From assembly GCA_964540415.1 (NCBI GenBank), contig CAZIMM010000020.1, positions 1-29,816 on the forward strand: a stretch of DNA of 29,816 nt. Reading direction: 5' to 3'. Of the stretch, positions 1-9,734 are shown in pieces. Below the pieces are notes generated by a model. The model worked only from the letters and a program-made list of their open reading frames with translations, did not search any database and was not told the origin of the DNA. The first letter of the stretch is position 1; the number at the start of each line of letters is the position of its first letter. This DNA is from CAZIMM01 sp964540415. GTDB taxonomy: Bacteria > Bacillota > Clostridia > Oscillospirales > Acutalibacteraceae. A program made the translations under genes and the position numbers.

Positions 1-244
1 TTGTGGTGGGCTTGAGGTTGCCGTGCTTATCATAGTCGTCATCATCATAGACCTCAGAGTTCAGTATCTCCGCGTCCTGAGAGTTCATGTATATGCTGAT
101 GTCGCGGGTGGTAATAACGGGTTGCCTGTCGGTTTGCGCCTTGACAGTAGTCTCATCGCTGTAGACGCTGAAATCAAAATTACACGCGGTGAGAAGCGAT
201 ACGGCAAACAGGACGCACAAAATTGCAGTAATTTTGCTTTTCAT
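1..244 (-). CDS. putative lipoprotein of unknown function (N-terminal part, cut by window edge)
   Basis: Reading the minus strand from an ATG at 244 gives 81 open codons to the window edge, so only the N-terminus is visible. It begins MKSKITAILCVLFAVSLLTAC: two lysines, a hydrophobic stretch and the lipobox LTAC with Cys21. This is a classic lipoprotein signal peptide, so the mature protein should be lipid-anchored outside the membrane. After Cys21 the chain is polar, with an acidic patch DDDDYD near residues 67-72, as in a flexible linker. The start is supported by GGAGG nine bases upstream and a consensus promoter. It is transcribed divergently from addB. No domain is recognisable in the visible part, so the function is unknown. 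Confidence is high that this is a gene and a lipoprotein. Confidence 0.8.
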   Translation of the reverse strand, partial: MKSKITAILCVLFAVSLLTACNFDFSVYSDETTVKAQTDRQPVITTRDISIYMNSQDAEILNSEVYDDDDYDKHGNLKPTT

Positions 245-269
245 CAATGCAAACCTCCGTTCTTTTTAT

Positions 270-298
270 ATTATAAATACTTTCAACATATTTGTCAA
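270..298 (-). promoter_or_regulatory. sigma-A promoter of the divergent lipoprotein gene
   Basis: On the minus strand the sequence has TTGACA (298-293), a 17-base spacer and TATAAT (275-270). Both hexamers match the vegetative consensus exactly. It sits 26 bases before the lipoprotein ATG, with the ribosome binding site GGAGG between them. Confidence 0.85.
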
Positions 299-325
299 CC
301 GTTTGCAATTTATATCTTCAACATA
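282..325. repeat. pair of 9-bp direct repeats at the divergent promoter region
   Basis: TTCAACATA occurs at 282-290 and again at 317-325, 35 bases apart. The first copy lies inside the -35/-10 spacer of the minus-strand promoter and the second just upstream of its -35. This placement would suit an operator, but the region is AT-rich and chance is possible. Confidence 0.3.
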
Positions 326-375
326 ATATTTTAATAAATTATTGTTACGTTGTTGATGCTTTTTTTTCGGTTATG

Positions 376-384
376 TGATATAAT
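376..384 (+). promoter_or_regulatory. extended -10 promoter of addBA
   Basis: TGATATAAT provides a perfect -10 hexamer (379-384) preceded by the TG of an extended -10 element (376-377). No good -35 hexamer lies at 16-18 bases spacing, which is typical of extended -10 promoters. It is 71 bases before the addB start. Confidence 0.6.
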
Positions 385-455
385 TTATACGTATTTGCCA
401 CAAACGGGAAATTCACGGAAAACATGTTCGCTGAACCTAAGGGGGAGGAAAATGA

Positions 456-3400
456 ATGCTGTTCTTTGTTTTGGGGAGAGCCGGCTCAGGAAAAACAACC
501 CATGTCAGAAAACTGCTGGGTGATTTTGTCAAGATATCACACGAATCACCGATACTTATAGTTCCTGAACAATATTCTTTTGAGAGCCAACGGAAAATGC
601 TTGAGCTTCTCGGAAACGAGGACGCGCAGAATGTTGAGGTCACAAGCTTCACGCGCCTTGCAGAGGCTGTGCTCACCGATTCCGGAAGGCGTGAGCGTGC
701 AAAAATCAGTGAGGCCGGAAGAACCGTGCTGATGAGCCTTGCGCTTGAGCAGGTTGCGGATTCCCTGAGTGTGTACGGAAAGAGCTCGAAAAATATCGGC
801 GTTCTCAGCGAAATGCTGGGGCTATCTAAGGAGCTTAAGCAGTGTGCCGTCAGCCCGATTGAGCTTGAAGCCGCGGCACAGCAGACTCAGCACGCCTTGT
901 TGCAGGGCAAGCTGCGGGATGTGTCGGTGATACTTTCGGCTTATGACGCTTTGGTTGACGAAAGCTTTGAAGAACAGAGAGATACCCTGACGCTTGCCGC
1001 ACGCGAACTTGCTCATAGAGGTTATTTTTGCGGGAAAATAGTGGCTCTGGACGCGTTCCGGGGCTTTACACGGCAGGAGCTTGAGATTGTTGAGCTGATA
1101 ATCGCTCAGGCGAAGATGGTCTATGTGTCGCTGTGCACCGACGTGATCTATTCACCCGAGCCCGACATGAGCGTTTTTGCCCACACGAGGCAAACGGCGC
1201 GCAGACTCATTGAGCTTGCAAAGAAGCATAATGTACCGGTGACCAATCCCGCCCGTCTGTCCGGTGAGAACAAATTCAACAACTTCCCGCCGATGATTCG
1301 CCGCTTTGAAAGCGATGCTTTGCGCACGGTTGAAAACGGACTTTATTCTCCGGAAGCAAGCGTATTCGCCGAAAAGACAGACGATGTAACAGTGTGCGCC
1401 GCGAGGGACGCGTATGCCGAGTGCGACTACGTTGCTCTGCGCGTGCGCAAGCTTCTGCGCGAGGAGGGATACCGCTGCCGCGATATCGCAGTGATTTCGC
1501 GCGGCGACGGTGAGTATTCCAAGGCAGTCAAGGCATCGTTCAGAAAATACGGTGTTCCGGTGTTTGAGGATAAACGCCAGAGCGTGGCGGTTCAGCCGCT
1601 TGTTGTGCTTGTCCGCTCGGCACTCGAAATTGCGTCGAACGGTTATTCTTCAGATGCCGTAATGCGAGTTCTGAAAACAGGGCTGACAGATGTCAGCTCG
1701 CAGGAGACATCAATTCTGGAAAACTATGCATATATGTGGAACCTCGGCGGCATGAGCTGGCTTGCGGAGCAGACGGCGTCTCCCGGAGGGCTGACACGTG
1801 AGGCGAACGATGACGAAAAGGCTCTGCTCGCGCAGATAAATGAAATCAGGGCGCGTGCCGTTGAGCCTCTCGAAAGGCTTCGTTCAAGGCTGCGCAGGCA
1901 GAACGGAAAAGACATGGTGGAGGCGGTTTACCGTTATCTCGAGGAGGTCGGCGCAGGGAAAAAACTCACTGAGCTTGCTGAAAAGCTTGAGGCAACCGGT
2001 GAGAGCGCACTTGCAGTTGAACAGGAAAGAATATGGGATATGCTCATGGAGGTTTTCGATCAGTGTGCTTCGGCTCTCGGTGACAGAAAGCTGAGTGTGA
2101 AGCGCTTTGCAGAGCTTCTCGGGCTGGTGCTCAGCACAGGTGACGTCGGAGATATTCCGGACGGGCTTGATGAAATTCTCGTCGGCTCGGCGGACAGAAT
2201 CCGAGCCTCGTCACCCAAGTGTGTTTTTGTCGTCGGCGTCAACGAGGGTGTTTTTCCGAGGAATGACAGACCCGCCGCAGTGTTTACGCCGGCTGAAAGA
2301 AAGCGCCTTGCCCTTCAGGGAGTCAACGTGACGCAAAGCGGGGAATATCATGTCCTCGAGGAACGCTTCATTTCCTACAGCACCCTTTGCTGTGCATCGG
2401 AAAAACTCTTTGTCTGCTATCCCGCCGCGGATTTTTCGGGGACGCGTGTCGCACCGTCTGAGCTTGTTTCTCAGGTTTTGCATCTCGTCCCGAATTGCGA
2501 AAGGGTTGACACGGCGGCACTCAGCGACGAATACAGGGTAGAGGGCGAACAGCCGACCTATGAGCTTTGCGCAGAGCTGTGGAACAGCAGCACACCGCTG
2601 TCGGCGGCGCTGAAGGAATATTTTTCCGGCAGGGTCGATTATTCTGACAGGCTGGAGGCAGTCGGCAGGATGCTCGAAAACAAGCCGTTCGCCATTGAAA
2701 ACAAGGAAAATGCAACAAAGCTTTTCGGGCAGAGCATGAACCTGTCAGCGTCGCGTACGCAGGAATACCATCAGTGTCCGTTCAAATATTTTTTGCGTTA
2801 CGGCATAAATGCAAAACCTATCAGACGTGCGGAGCTGTCCGCGGATGTCAGCGGCACGGTTGTACATTTTGTGCTCGAAAATGTTGTAAAAAAATACGGT
2901 GCCGGTCTTGCTTCTGCAGACGAAAACGAGGTGAGCTCCTATGTCGGAGAGCTGCTCGGCACATTTCTCGAAACGAATATGGGAGGCTCGGCTGACAAAT
3001 CCAAACGCTTCATCTGGCTTTACAATTCGCTTTGCAGAGCCGTGATGAAGGTTGTGCACAGCCTTGCGGCGGAATTCGCACAGAGTGATTTTGAGCCTGT
3101 GGATTTTGAACTGCCGATCGGCTCCGAAAACGGCATAAGGGCTTACGAAGTTCAACTTGAGGACGGAGGCAGGGTATATATCCGCGGAGTTGTTGACCGC
3201 GTGGACGTAATGAAAACGCCTGACAACACCTTCCTGCGAGTGGTGGATTACAAAACGGGCAGCAAAAAGTTCAGGCTTTCCGATGTGCTTTCGGGGCTTA
3301 ATATGCAAATGCTGATTTATCTTTTCGCAATCAGGGAAAACGGCGTTGAAAGATACGGCAAGATTACACCCGCCGGTGTGCTCTATGTTCCGGCAAAGGC

Positions 3401-3839
3401 GGAGAACACCTTGACAGACCGCAACGAAAGCCCGGAAAAACTGGAGGAAGCGCTGAGCAAAAGCGGCAAGATGAGCGGACTTCTGCTCAACGACAGCCGT
3501 GCTGTCCTCGGCATGGAGCATTCCGGTAAGGGAATTTTTATTCCCGCTTCACTCAAAAAGGACGGCACTCTCGACGGCAGTCTTGCAAGCCTTAAGCAAC
3601 TCGGACTGCTCAAAGAAAAAATCGATTCGATAATTGCGGAAATGGGTCTTGCCCTTCACAACGGCAGAATCGAAGCTGTTCCAGTGTGCTCGGGAAGCTT
3701 TGAAAAGCTGTGCGAGTGGTGTGATTATTCCGATGTCTGCGCACATGAAAGCAATTCTCCGGTGAGGGAGCTTTTTGTTGCGGACAACAAAAAATGCCTT
3801 GAAATGCTCGAAAAGGAGGCGGAAAGCGATGGGCAATAA
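456..3839 (+). CDS. addB: ATP-dependent helicase/nuclease subunit AddB
   Basis: AddB pairs with AddA to process double-strand DNA ends for RecA-dependent recombination, and it supplies the nuclease that cuts the 5'-ended strand and recognises Chi. The 1127-residue length is normal for clostridial AddB. A Walker A motif, GRAGSGKT, lies at residues 7-14. The C-terminal RecB-type nuclease domain shows the catalytic DYK at about 931-933. The four iron-sulphur cysteines are visible: C774 in CPFKYF, then C1086, C1089 and C1095 in the pattern C-x2-C-x5-C. GGGGGAGG at 441-448 fixes the ATG at 456; another ATG at 452 is out of frame. The gene is followed by addA with an 11-base overlap, so the two are translationally coupled. 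Identification is secure. Confidence 0.97.
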   Translation: MLFFVLGRAGSGKTTHVRKLLGDFVKISHESPILIVPEQYSFESQRKMLELLGNEDAQNVEVTSFTRLAEAVLTDSGRRERAKISEAGRTVLMSLALEQVADSLSVYGKSSKNIGVLSEMLGLSKELKQCAVSPIELEAAAQQTQHALLQGKLRDVSVILSAYDALVDESFEEQRDTLTLAARELAHRGYFCGKIVALDAFRGFTRQELEIVELIIAQAKMVYVSLCTDVIYSPEPDMSVFAHTRQTARRLIELAKKHNVPVTNPARLSGENKFNNFPPMIRRFESDALRTVENGLYSPEASVFAEKTDDVTVCAARDAYAECDYVALRVRKLLREEGYRCRDIAVISRGDGEYSKAVKASFRKYGVPVFEDKRQSVAVQPLVVLVRSALEIASNGYSSDAVMRVLKTGLTDVSSQETSILENYAYMWNLGGMSWLAEQTASPGGLTREANDDEKALLAQINEIRARAVEPLERLRSRLRRQNGKDMVEAVYRYLEEVGAGKKLTELAEKLEATGESALAVEQERIWDMLMEVFDQCASALGDRKLSVKRFAELLGLVLSTGDVGDIPDGLDEILVGSADRIRASSPKCVFVVGVNEGVFPRNDRPAAVFTPAERKRLALQGVNVTQSGEYHVLEERFISYSTLCCASEKLFVCYPAADFSGTRVAPSELVSQVLHLVPNCERVDTAALSDEYRVEGEQPTYELCAELWNSSTPLSAALKEYFSGRVDYSDRLEAVGRMLENKPFAIENKENATKLFGQSMNLSASRTQEYHQCPFKYFLRYGINAKPIRRAELSADVSGTVVHFVLENVVKKYGAGLASADENEVSSYVGELLGTFLETNMGGSADKSKRFIWLYNSLCRAVMKVVHSLAAEFAQSDFEPVDFELPIGSENGIRAYEVQLEDGGRVYIRGVVDRVDVMKTPDNTFLRVVDYKTGSKKFRLSDVLSGLNMQMLIYLFAIRENGVERYGKITPAGVLYVPAKAENTLTDRNESPEKLEEALSKSGKMSGLLLNDSRAVLGMEHSGKGIFIPASLKKDGTLDGSLASLKQLGLLKEKIDSIIAEMGLALHNGRIEAVPVCSGSFEKLCEWCDYSDVCAHESNSPVRELFVADNKKCLEMLEKEAESDGQ

Positions 3840-6800
3840 GTGGACACGCGAGCAGCAGCTTGCAATTGAGGGACGGCAGGGCACCTTGCTTGTCAACGCC
3901 GCCGCCGGCTCCGGAAAAACCGCGGTGCTCGTCGAACGGGCAGTGCGCCGCCTTGCGGACAAAGCAGAGCCGTGCAACCCGGACGAACTGCTGATTGTGA
4001 CTTTCACAAAAGCGGCCGCCTCTCAAATGCGTGAGCGCATTGCGAACAGGCTGACGGAGCTTTTGGCGCTCGAACCGAACAATGCGCACCTGCTTCATTG
4101 CCGAATGATGCTGCACAGCGCAAGAATTTGCACGATAGACAGCTTTTGTCTTGACCTTGTTAAGACAAATTTTCAGGCTCTGGACATCCCTCCGGGAATT
4201 AAAACGCCGGACAATGCCATGCTCTCCGCAATGAAAAACGATGCGGTGAACGCCGCTCTCGATGAAATGTACGAACAGGGAGAAGAACCGTTTTTAATGC
4301 TCGCGGAGCTGCTCGGCGGGCGGGATGATTCACGTCTTGCACAGACAGTGACGGATTTGTATGAGCACATCAGCGCTTATCCGTTCCCGGAAAAGAGACT
4401 TGCGGAATTTGTTGAAAAATATGAAAATGCAGGAGAACATGTCGGCAAAGATACATACCGTACGGTGCTCGGTTATGTGTCGGATGNNNNNNNNNNNNNN
4501 NNNNNNNNNNNNNNNAAACTGCCGAGCTTGACGAAACAGTGAGCAAGGCCATGTCCGGGGCGCTTGCCGCCGACCTTTCTCTGATTGAGGAGCTGCAGAA
4601 CTGTGCAGAGTATGACGGCTGGAATGCGCTTTACACACGGCTGAGAAACATAAAATTTGTCCGCGCGGGAAGCATACCTTCAGATTATGTAAGTGATGTG
4701 CGCGACGCCGTGCAGGGTATGCGTGACAAGGTCAAGGATATAATCAAAAAATCATTGCCGGTCATTGTCAACTGCACACAGGAGCAGTATCTTGAGGATA
4801 TGTGCGCACAGGCACCGTTGGTCAGAGCGCTGTGCGGCTGCGTTGAACTGTATGAGAAAAAATTTGCCGAGCTGAAAGAAAAGGACGGTTTGGCGGATTT
4901 TAACGACATTCTTCACCTTGCGCTCAGATTGCTCGTCACACCGGCCGACGGTGGAAAAATTGAAAAAACTCCGCTTGCACTCGAGCTTTCGCAAAACTAC
5001 AAAGAGATTCTTGTAGATGAATACCAGGACACGAACCTCGCTCAGGATATGCTGTTCACAGCGCTGTCCAGAGATGGGCAGAACCTGTTCTTTGTCGGCG
5101 ATGTCAAACAGAGCATTTACCGTTTCAGGCAGGCAATGCCGGAAATCTTCCTCAACAGACGGGACGGAATGACGGAGTTTGACGGAACAACTTATCCGGG
5201 AAAAATCAATCTCGGAAAAAACTTCCGCAGCCGTAAAGGTGTAACCGATGCCGTGAATTACGCGTTTTGCAGGCTGATGTCAAAACAGGCGGGTGAAATT
5301 GATTATTCGGGCGGCGAGGAGCTGATTTGCGGCGCGGACTATCCCGAACACGACGGCGCAGACGTCAGCCTCCGGGTGCTTGACATAACCGAGAACACGG
5401 AAATGTCACAGGACGCATATGAGGCGGAATACACGGCGGAAATGATAAAAGAGATGATAGCCTCCGGACTGACAGTCAAGGACGGTTCGGGAGAAAGACC
5501 TGCACGGTACGGCGATTTTTGTGTGCTTATGCGCTCGGTGAAGGGGCATTCGTCCGCTTTTGTTGAGGCGTTCACAAAAAACGGAGTGCCTGCATATGCC
5601 GACATGGACGGCAGCCTGTTCGGAAGCCGCGAGATGAGCCTTGCGATTTCATTGCTCAGGGTGATCAGCAATCCTGTGCGTGATGTGCCGCTGCTTGCGG
5701 TCATGCTCTCCCCGGTGTTCGGCTTCACTCCGGATGACATTGCGATTCTGCGCCTCTCGCAGCCGCAGGCAAGCATCTATGCCTGCACGTCATACGCTGC
5801 GGAAAACGGCAACGAAAAGTGTGCAGACTTCCTTAACTTCCTTGAAAAAATGCGCACCTTGAGCGTGACTCTTTGCGCCTCCGACCTTGTAAGGCGCATA
5901 TTTGAAGAAACATCACTTGTTGCACTTGCCGGCGCAATGCCGGACGGCGCTCAGCGCAGGGCAAATCTGCTTATGCTGCTGGACATTGCAAACAGGTTTG
6001 ATTCCCTGGGCGGCGGAGGAATATCCTCATTTGTACGTTTTGCCGAGCGCGCGGGCAGCATTGAAACAACAAGCGCCGACGCAATTGACTCCGGCGCGGA
6101 TGTTGTGCGGATAATGAGCATTCACAAGAGTAAGGGGCTGGAGTTCCCCGTGTGTATTATTGCGGGGCTCTCCCGAAATTTTAATAACAGCGACCTGCGT
6201 GACAGTGTTGTCATTGCAAAGCACACGGGAATTGCTTTGCTCGGCAGAAACAGTGCGGCGGCGGGCAATTATAAGACACTTGCCCACGTTTCCGCAGGAC
6301 TTGAACTGAAGGCCGCCTCCCGTTCCGAGGAGCTGCGCGTGCTGTATGTTGCAATGACAAGGGCAAAAGAACGGCTGGTTTTTATCACCTCGCTGAAAAA
6401 GCCACGGGAAAAGATAATGCGGCTCGCCGCAGATGGCGGGAACGGCGTAAAGCTAACTCCCTTTACTGTGAACGGTGCACAAAGTGCGTCTGAATGGGTG
6501 CTCTCTGCGTTTATGTGCCACCCTGATTTTCAGTCGGCATTTCAATTACCGCCTGATATATCACCCCGCTCCTTGCCGGCGGGCTTCAAACTCGATGTCA
6601 GAGTCGAAAAGCTTGCCGAGCAGGAGGAAAGAACACAAAAGCTTTTGCCGCCGAGAAAGCCCGACGTGAAGCTGTTGTCTATTATAAAAGAGCGCTTATC
6701 GTATTCATACCCTTACGGTCCGCTTGAAACGGCGAGCGCACTGCGCACGGCATCCACAATAGGCGATGACCCCGAAGGCGATTTCTTTGCCGCTTCGCGT

Positions 6801-7328
6801 CCGTCTTTCCTGGACAGCACCGGCTTGAATTCCGCCGAAAAGGGCATTGCAGTTCATCGGTTTATGCAGTTGTGCGACTTTTCAAACAGCGACGTTCAAA
6901 GTCAGATTGAACAGCTTGTAAAGCAAGGCAACTTTACAGATCAGGAAGCTGCTTCGCTGCCGTCTGCACAGTTGGAAGCCTTCCTTGCAAGCCCGCTTTG
7001 CGCTGAAATGAAGTGTGCAAAGGAAATTTTCCGTGAAAAAAAGTTTGCCATGCTCGTGCCGGTCACTCAGCTATATCCTGAGCTGGATTCCTCCTTCGCC
7101 GATGAGCGCGTGATGCTCAGAGGAATGATTGACTGTGTGTTTGTCGGTGACTCGGGGGCTGTGATTGTGGATTACAAAACCGACAGGGGAGTGACGGCCG
7201 GGCAGCTTGCCGAGAAACACGGCGCACAGCTTGAAATATACGCTGCCGCCGCCGAAAGCTGCTTCGGGCTGAAGGTTTCGCGCAAAGTGATTTATTCTTT
7301 CTCACTCGGAAAAACCGTTGAAGTCTGA
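3829..7328 (+). CDS. addA: ATP-dependent helicase/nuclease subunit AddA (interrupted by an assembly gap)
   Basis: AddA is the UvrD/Rep-type 3'-5' helicase and second nuclease of the AddAB repair complex. Visible motifs in order are Walker A AAGSGKT (residues 25-31), motif Ia VTFTKAAASQMRERI, motif II LVDEYQDTN, motif III VGDVKQSIYRFRQ, NFRSR, motif V SIHKSKGLEFP, motif VI YVAMTRAKERL, and a C-terminal nuclease motif VDYKTDRG. The ATG at 3829 has GGAGG at 3815-3819 and overlaps the addB stop. Twenty-nine Ns at 4487-4515 break the reading frame, but coding is clear on both sides. The protein is about 1166 residues as drawn, slightly short of the usual 1200 or so. The frame break reflects the gap length, not a damaged gene. 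Confidence 0.95.
4487..4515. other. assembly gap (29 N) inside addA
   Basis: The upstream frame ends with the first base of a codon at 4486, and the downstream frame resumes with the second base of a codon at 4516. An intact addA therefore needs a gap whose true length is a multiple of three, so 29 is an estimate. Confidence 0.95.
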
Positions 7329-7388
7329 ACACAATGTTGCGGGATTAATGCGTACATCTTAAAATTTATTTAAACTTTTTGTTATAGG

Positions 7389-7417
7389 TTGCACTAATTG
7401 CCAAGCTGTGATACAAT
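7389..7417 (+). promoter_or_regulatory. sigma-A promoter of the cdaA operon
   Basis: TTGCAC (7389-7394), a 17-base spacer and TACAAT (7412-7417), with TG at 7409-7410 forming an extended -10. The -10 region TGTGATACAAT differs by one base from that of addBA. It lies 60 bases before cdaA in the 149-base gap after addA. No convincing terminator is visible in that gap. Confidence 0.65.
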
Positions 7418-7477
7418 ACTATAATAATGCGATATGTAATAATACTTATTTGCTTTTATTGAAGGGCAGTTGATAGC

Positions 7478-8365
7478 GTGAGCATTGTTCAGGAGATTGT
7501 CGGATATTTTTATCAGATTCTGAGCGTAATTTCATCGTTCAGGCTCGCTGATTTTCTTGACATAATTCTCGTCACTTTTGTGGTTTACAGCGCGATAAAA
7601 CTTGTTCGTGAAACCAAGGCAATCCAGCTTCTCAAGGGATTGCTGTTGTTTGTCATAGCCTATGTTTTTATTGCCGCTTTTGAAATGCAGGCAAGTCAGT
7701 TCATTTTCAAGAGTGTTGCGAGCAACGCGATTGTGGTGCTCATTGTGCTTTTCACTCCGGAAATCCGCCACGCGCTCGAAAGCGTCGGACGCAGCAGCTT
7801 TTCAAATCTCGGGCTGTTCAGCAGCTACGGAAAAACGGAGCGTCTGCTTCGCAACGAAAAGCTGTCTCAGGCAATCAAGGCTGTCTGCCGTGCAAGCTCA
7901 GACATGAGCGACAGAAAAATCGGCGCACTCATGGTTTTTGAAAGAGGTACGCTTCTCGGAGAAATTGTCAAAACGGGAACAACGGTCGACGCCGTAACCA
8001 GTGCCGAACTGCTGGAAAACATATTTTATCCCAAAGCTCCTTTGCACGACGGTGCCGCGGTGCTGAAGGATGACAGAGTTGTTGCCGCAGGGTGCATACT
8101 TCCGCTCACACAGAACAATTTCCTCAGCAGGGAGCTCGGCACACGCCACAGGGCGGCGCTCGGAATGAGCGAGGAGAGCGATGCCGTGATAATTGTTGTT
8201 TCGGAGGAAACAGGTTATATTTCGGTTGCTTTCAAAGGCGAACTTGTCCGGGACATCACTCCCGGTGACCTTGCGTCAATGCTCAACCGTTATCTTATCG
8301 AGGCGGACGATAAAAAATCTGCCCCGGGCAGCAGAATCAAAGCACTGTTCGGCAAGGGAAAATAA
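7478..8365 (+). CDS. cdaA: diadenylate cyclase CdaA (c-di-AMP synthase)
   Basis: CdaA condenses two ATP into the second messenger c-di-AMP, which controls potassium and osmolyte transport and cell-wall homeostasis. The 295-residue protein has three N-terminal membrane helices (about residues 22-40, 50-68 and 72-92), followed by a cytoplasmic DAC domain. Both active-site motifs are present: DGA at 191-193 and the RHR group at 223-225. B. subtilis CdaA is 273 residues, so the length fits. The start is GTG at 7478, with GAAGGG about 11 bases upstream; an upstream TTG meets a stop at once. The regulator cdaR follows 67 bases downstream. This is the first gene of a run extending to prmC. Confidence 0.95.
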   Translation: MSIVQEIVGYFYQILSVISSFRLADFLDIILVTFVVYSAIKLVRETKAIQLLKGLLLFVIAYVFIAAFEMQASQFIFKSVASNAIVVLIVLFTPEIRHALESVGRSSFSNLGLFSSYGKTERLLRNEKLSQAIKAVCRASSDMSDRKIGALMVFERGTLLGEIVKTGTTVDAVTSAELLENIFYPKAPLHDGAAVLKDDRVVAAGCILPLTQNNFLSRELGTRHRAALGMSEESDAVIIVVSEETGYISVAFKGELVRDITPGDLASMLNRYLIEADDKKSAPGSRIKALFGKGK

Positions 8366-8432
8366 TGCGTGCTGAAACACGTGCTTTATAATTTTTAGAC
8401 AAATCCGGTGAGAAAGGTTTGGCAGGCAGACA

Positions 8433-9722
8433 ATGAAGAAAAAAACTTCTCTTGCACACCGTATGCTATATAATAATAAGGTTCTTCTTGTATTCTCTCT
8501 GATAATATCTTTCGTTTTCTGGCTGCTTGTGGTCATTACACTCAGCCCTGAGGACACAAGAATTATCAAGTCTGTTCCCGTGACAATTGATCTGACGAAC
8601 AGCGTGCCCGCCCAGCTTGATCTGCAGGTGTTCGGCACACAGGATTATTATGTTGACGTCGAAATCACCGGCAAGAGATATGTTGTCGGAGCCGCGTCAA
8701 TTGATGCCGGCGATATTCGGGTTATTGCACAGACCTCTTATGTTGATTCCGCCGGCAAGCACAATCTGCTGCTCAGAGCAAGCAAGGCGGACGAGGACGC
8801 CGAGTTTGAAATTGTCTCGCTGTCCGAAGAATATATCTCGGTCTTTTTCGATAATTACATGGAGGGCGAATACACCGTAAGCGCTGTTATTGACGCTCCG
8901 AACGGCATTGTCGCCGAGGGATGGTCAAGCGATACACCCGTGCTGTCCCTTCCCGCCGTAACAGTCTCCGGTCCTGCAACAGAAATGTCAAAAATCGACA
9001 AGGTGACAGCTAATATCAAAATTGACAAGCCGCTCGAAAGTACGGAAACCTTTGATTCAACGCTCACTGCAGTCAGCGAGCTCGGAAGCGAAATCCGCAA
9101 CATTGAATTCAACAACGGCAACGCCGGTGTCACCGTGACCGTCCCGATATATAAACAGATGGACGCTCCCACAGATGTATCCTACAAAAACAATCCGGCT
9201 TATTATCTTGAAAATCCGCTCAAAGCAACAGTAAACCCGCAGTTTGTCAACGCCGGTGTACCCGACACCATGCTTGACGGATTTAAGAGCGTGAGCATCG
9301 GAACGATTGATTTTGCCACACTTAAGCCTGGGGTCAACACCTTCACCTTCCCCGCCTCTGAGGTGTCAAATGTCAGAATTCTTGACAGCGGAGTTAAAGA
9401 ATTCACCGTCAGAATCGATGCCTCCGGAGTCACCGAGAAGAAGCTTCCGATCGGAAAAATTGCGGCTTCTGTTATCAATGTCCCCGAGGGCTGGTCAATA
9501 AAAAACTCGCAGGTTAATATTGATTCCATAACCGTAGTCGGCCCGGAAAGCTCGCTTGCGCAGGTCACTGCGGAAAGCCTTGCCGCCGAAATCGACCTCA
9601 ACGGTGCGCAGCTGAGGTCGGGAACGAACACCGTTGCGGTCAGACTCTCGGTTAAAACACAGGATGACTGCTGGGTTTACGGCAGTTATTCGGCAAGGCT
9701 GTCCGTCGAAGCGGCGGATTGA
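8433..9722 (+). CDS. cdaR: CdaR/YbbR-domain protein, regulator of CdaA
   Basis: The 429-residue protein has a short cytoplasmic N-terminus, one membrane helix at about 18-37 (VLLVFSLIISFVFWLLVVI) and a long extracytoplasmic region of repeated YbbR domains. The repeats are recognisable by similar segments such as VSGPATEMSKIDKVTANI and VVGPESSLAQVTAESLAAEI. In Bacillus and Listeria the YbbR protein CdaR binds CdaA and modulates c-di-AMP synthesis, and the adjacency here supports the same role. The ribosome binding site (AAAGG at 8413-8417) is weak and far from the ATG, but no better in-frame start exists. In many Firmicutes glmM comes next; here a lipoprotein gene does. Confidence 0.9.
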   Translation: MKKKTSLAHRMLYNNKVLLVFSLIISFVFWLLVVITLSPEDTRIIKSVPVTIDLTNSVPAQLDLQVFGTQDYYVDVEITGKRYVVGAASIDAGDIRVIAQTSYVDSAGKHNLLLRASKADEDAEFEIVSLSEEYISVFFDNYMEGEYTVSAVIDAPNGIVAEGWSSDTPVLSLPAVTVSGPATEMSKIDKVTANIKIDKPLESTETFDSTLTAVSELGSEIRNIEFNNGNAGVTVTVPIYKQMDAPTDVSYKNNPAYYLENPLKATVNPQFVNAGVPDTMLDGFKSVSIGTIDFATLKPGVNTFTFPASEVSNVRILDSGVKEFTVRIDASGVTEKKLPIGKIAASVINVPEGWSIKNSQVNIDSITVVGPESSLAQVTAESLAAEIDLNGAQLRSGTNTVAVRLSVKTQDDCWVYGSYSARLSVEAAD

Positions 9723-9734
9723 GAAAGGTAAAGT

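Noticed and set aside
23..334. Plus-strand 103-codon frame at the left edge
   Set aside because: The minus strand here has a lipoprotein signal peptide, ribosome binding site and perfect promoter. The plus frame has no ribosome binding site and reads through that promoter.
2745..3521. 258-codon minus-strand frame inside addB
   Set aside because: It lies opposite the nuclease domain of addB, has no recognisable domain or ribosome binding site, and is explained by the base composition of the true gene.
8366..8400. Possible terminator between cdaA and cdaR
   Set aside because: The only pairing is a 4-bp CGTG/CACG stem, and the T-rich part is separated and broken.
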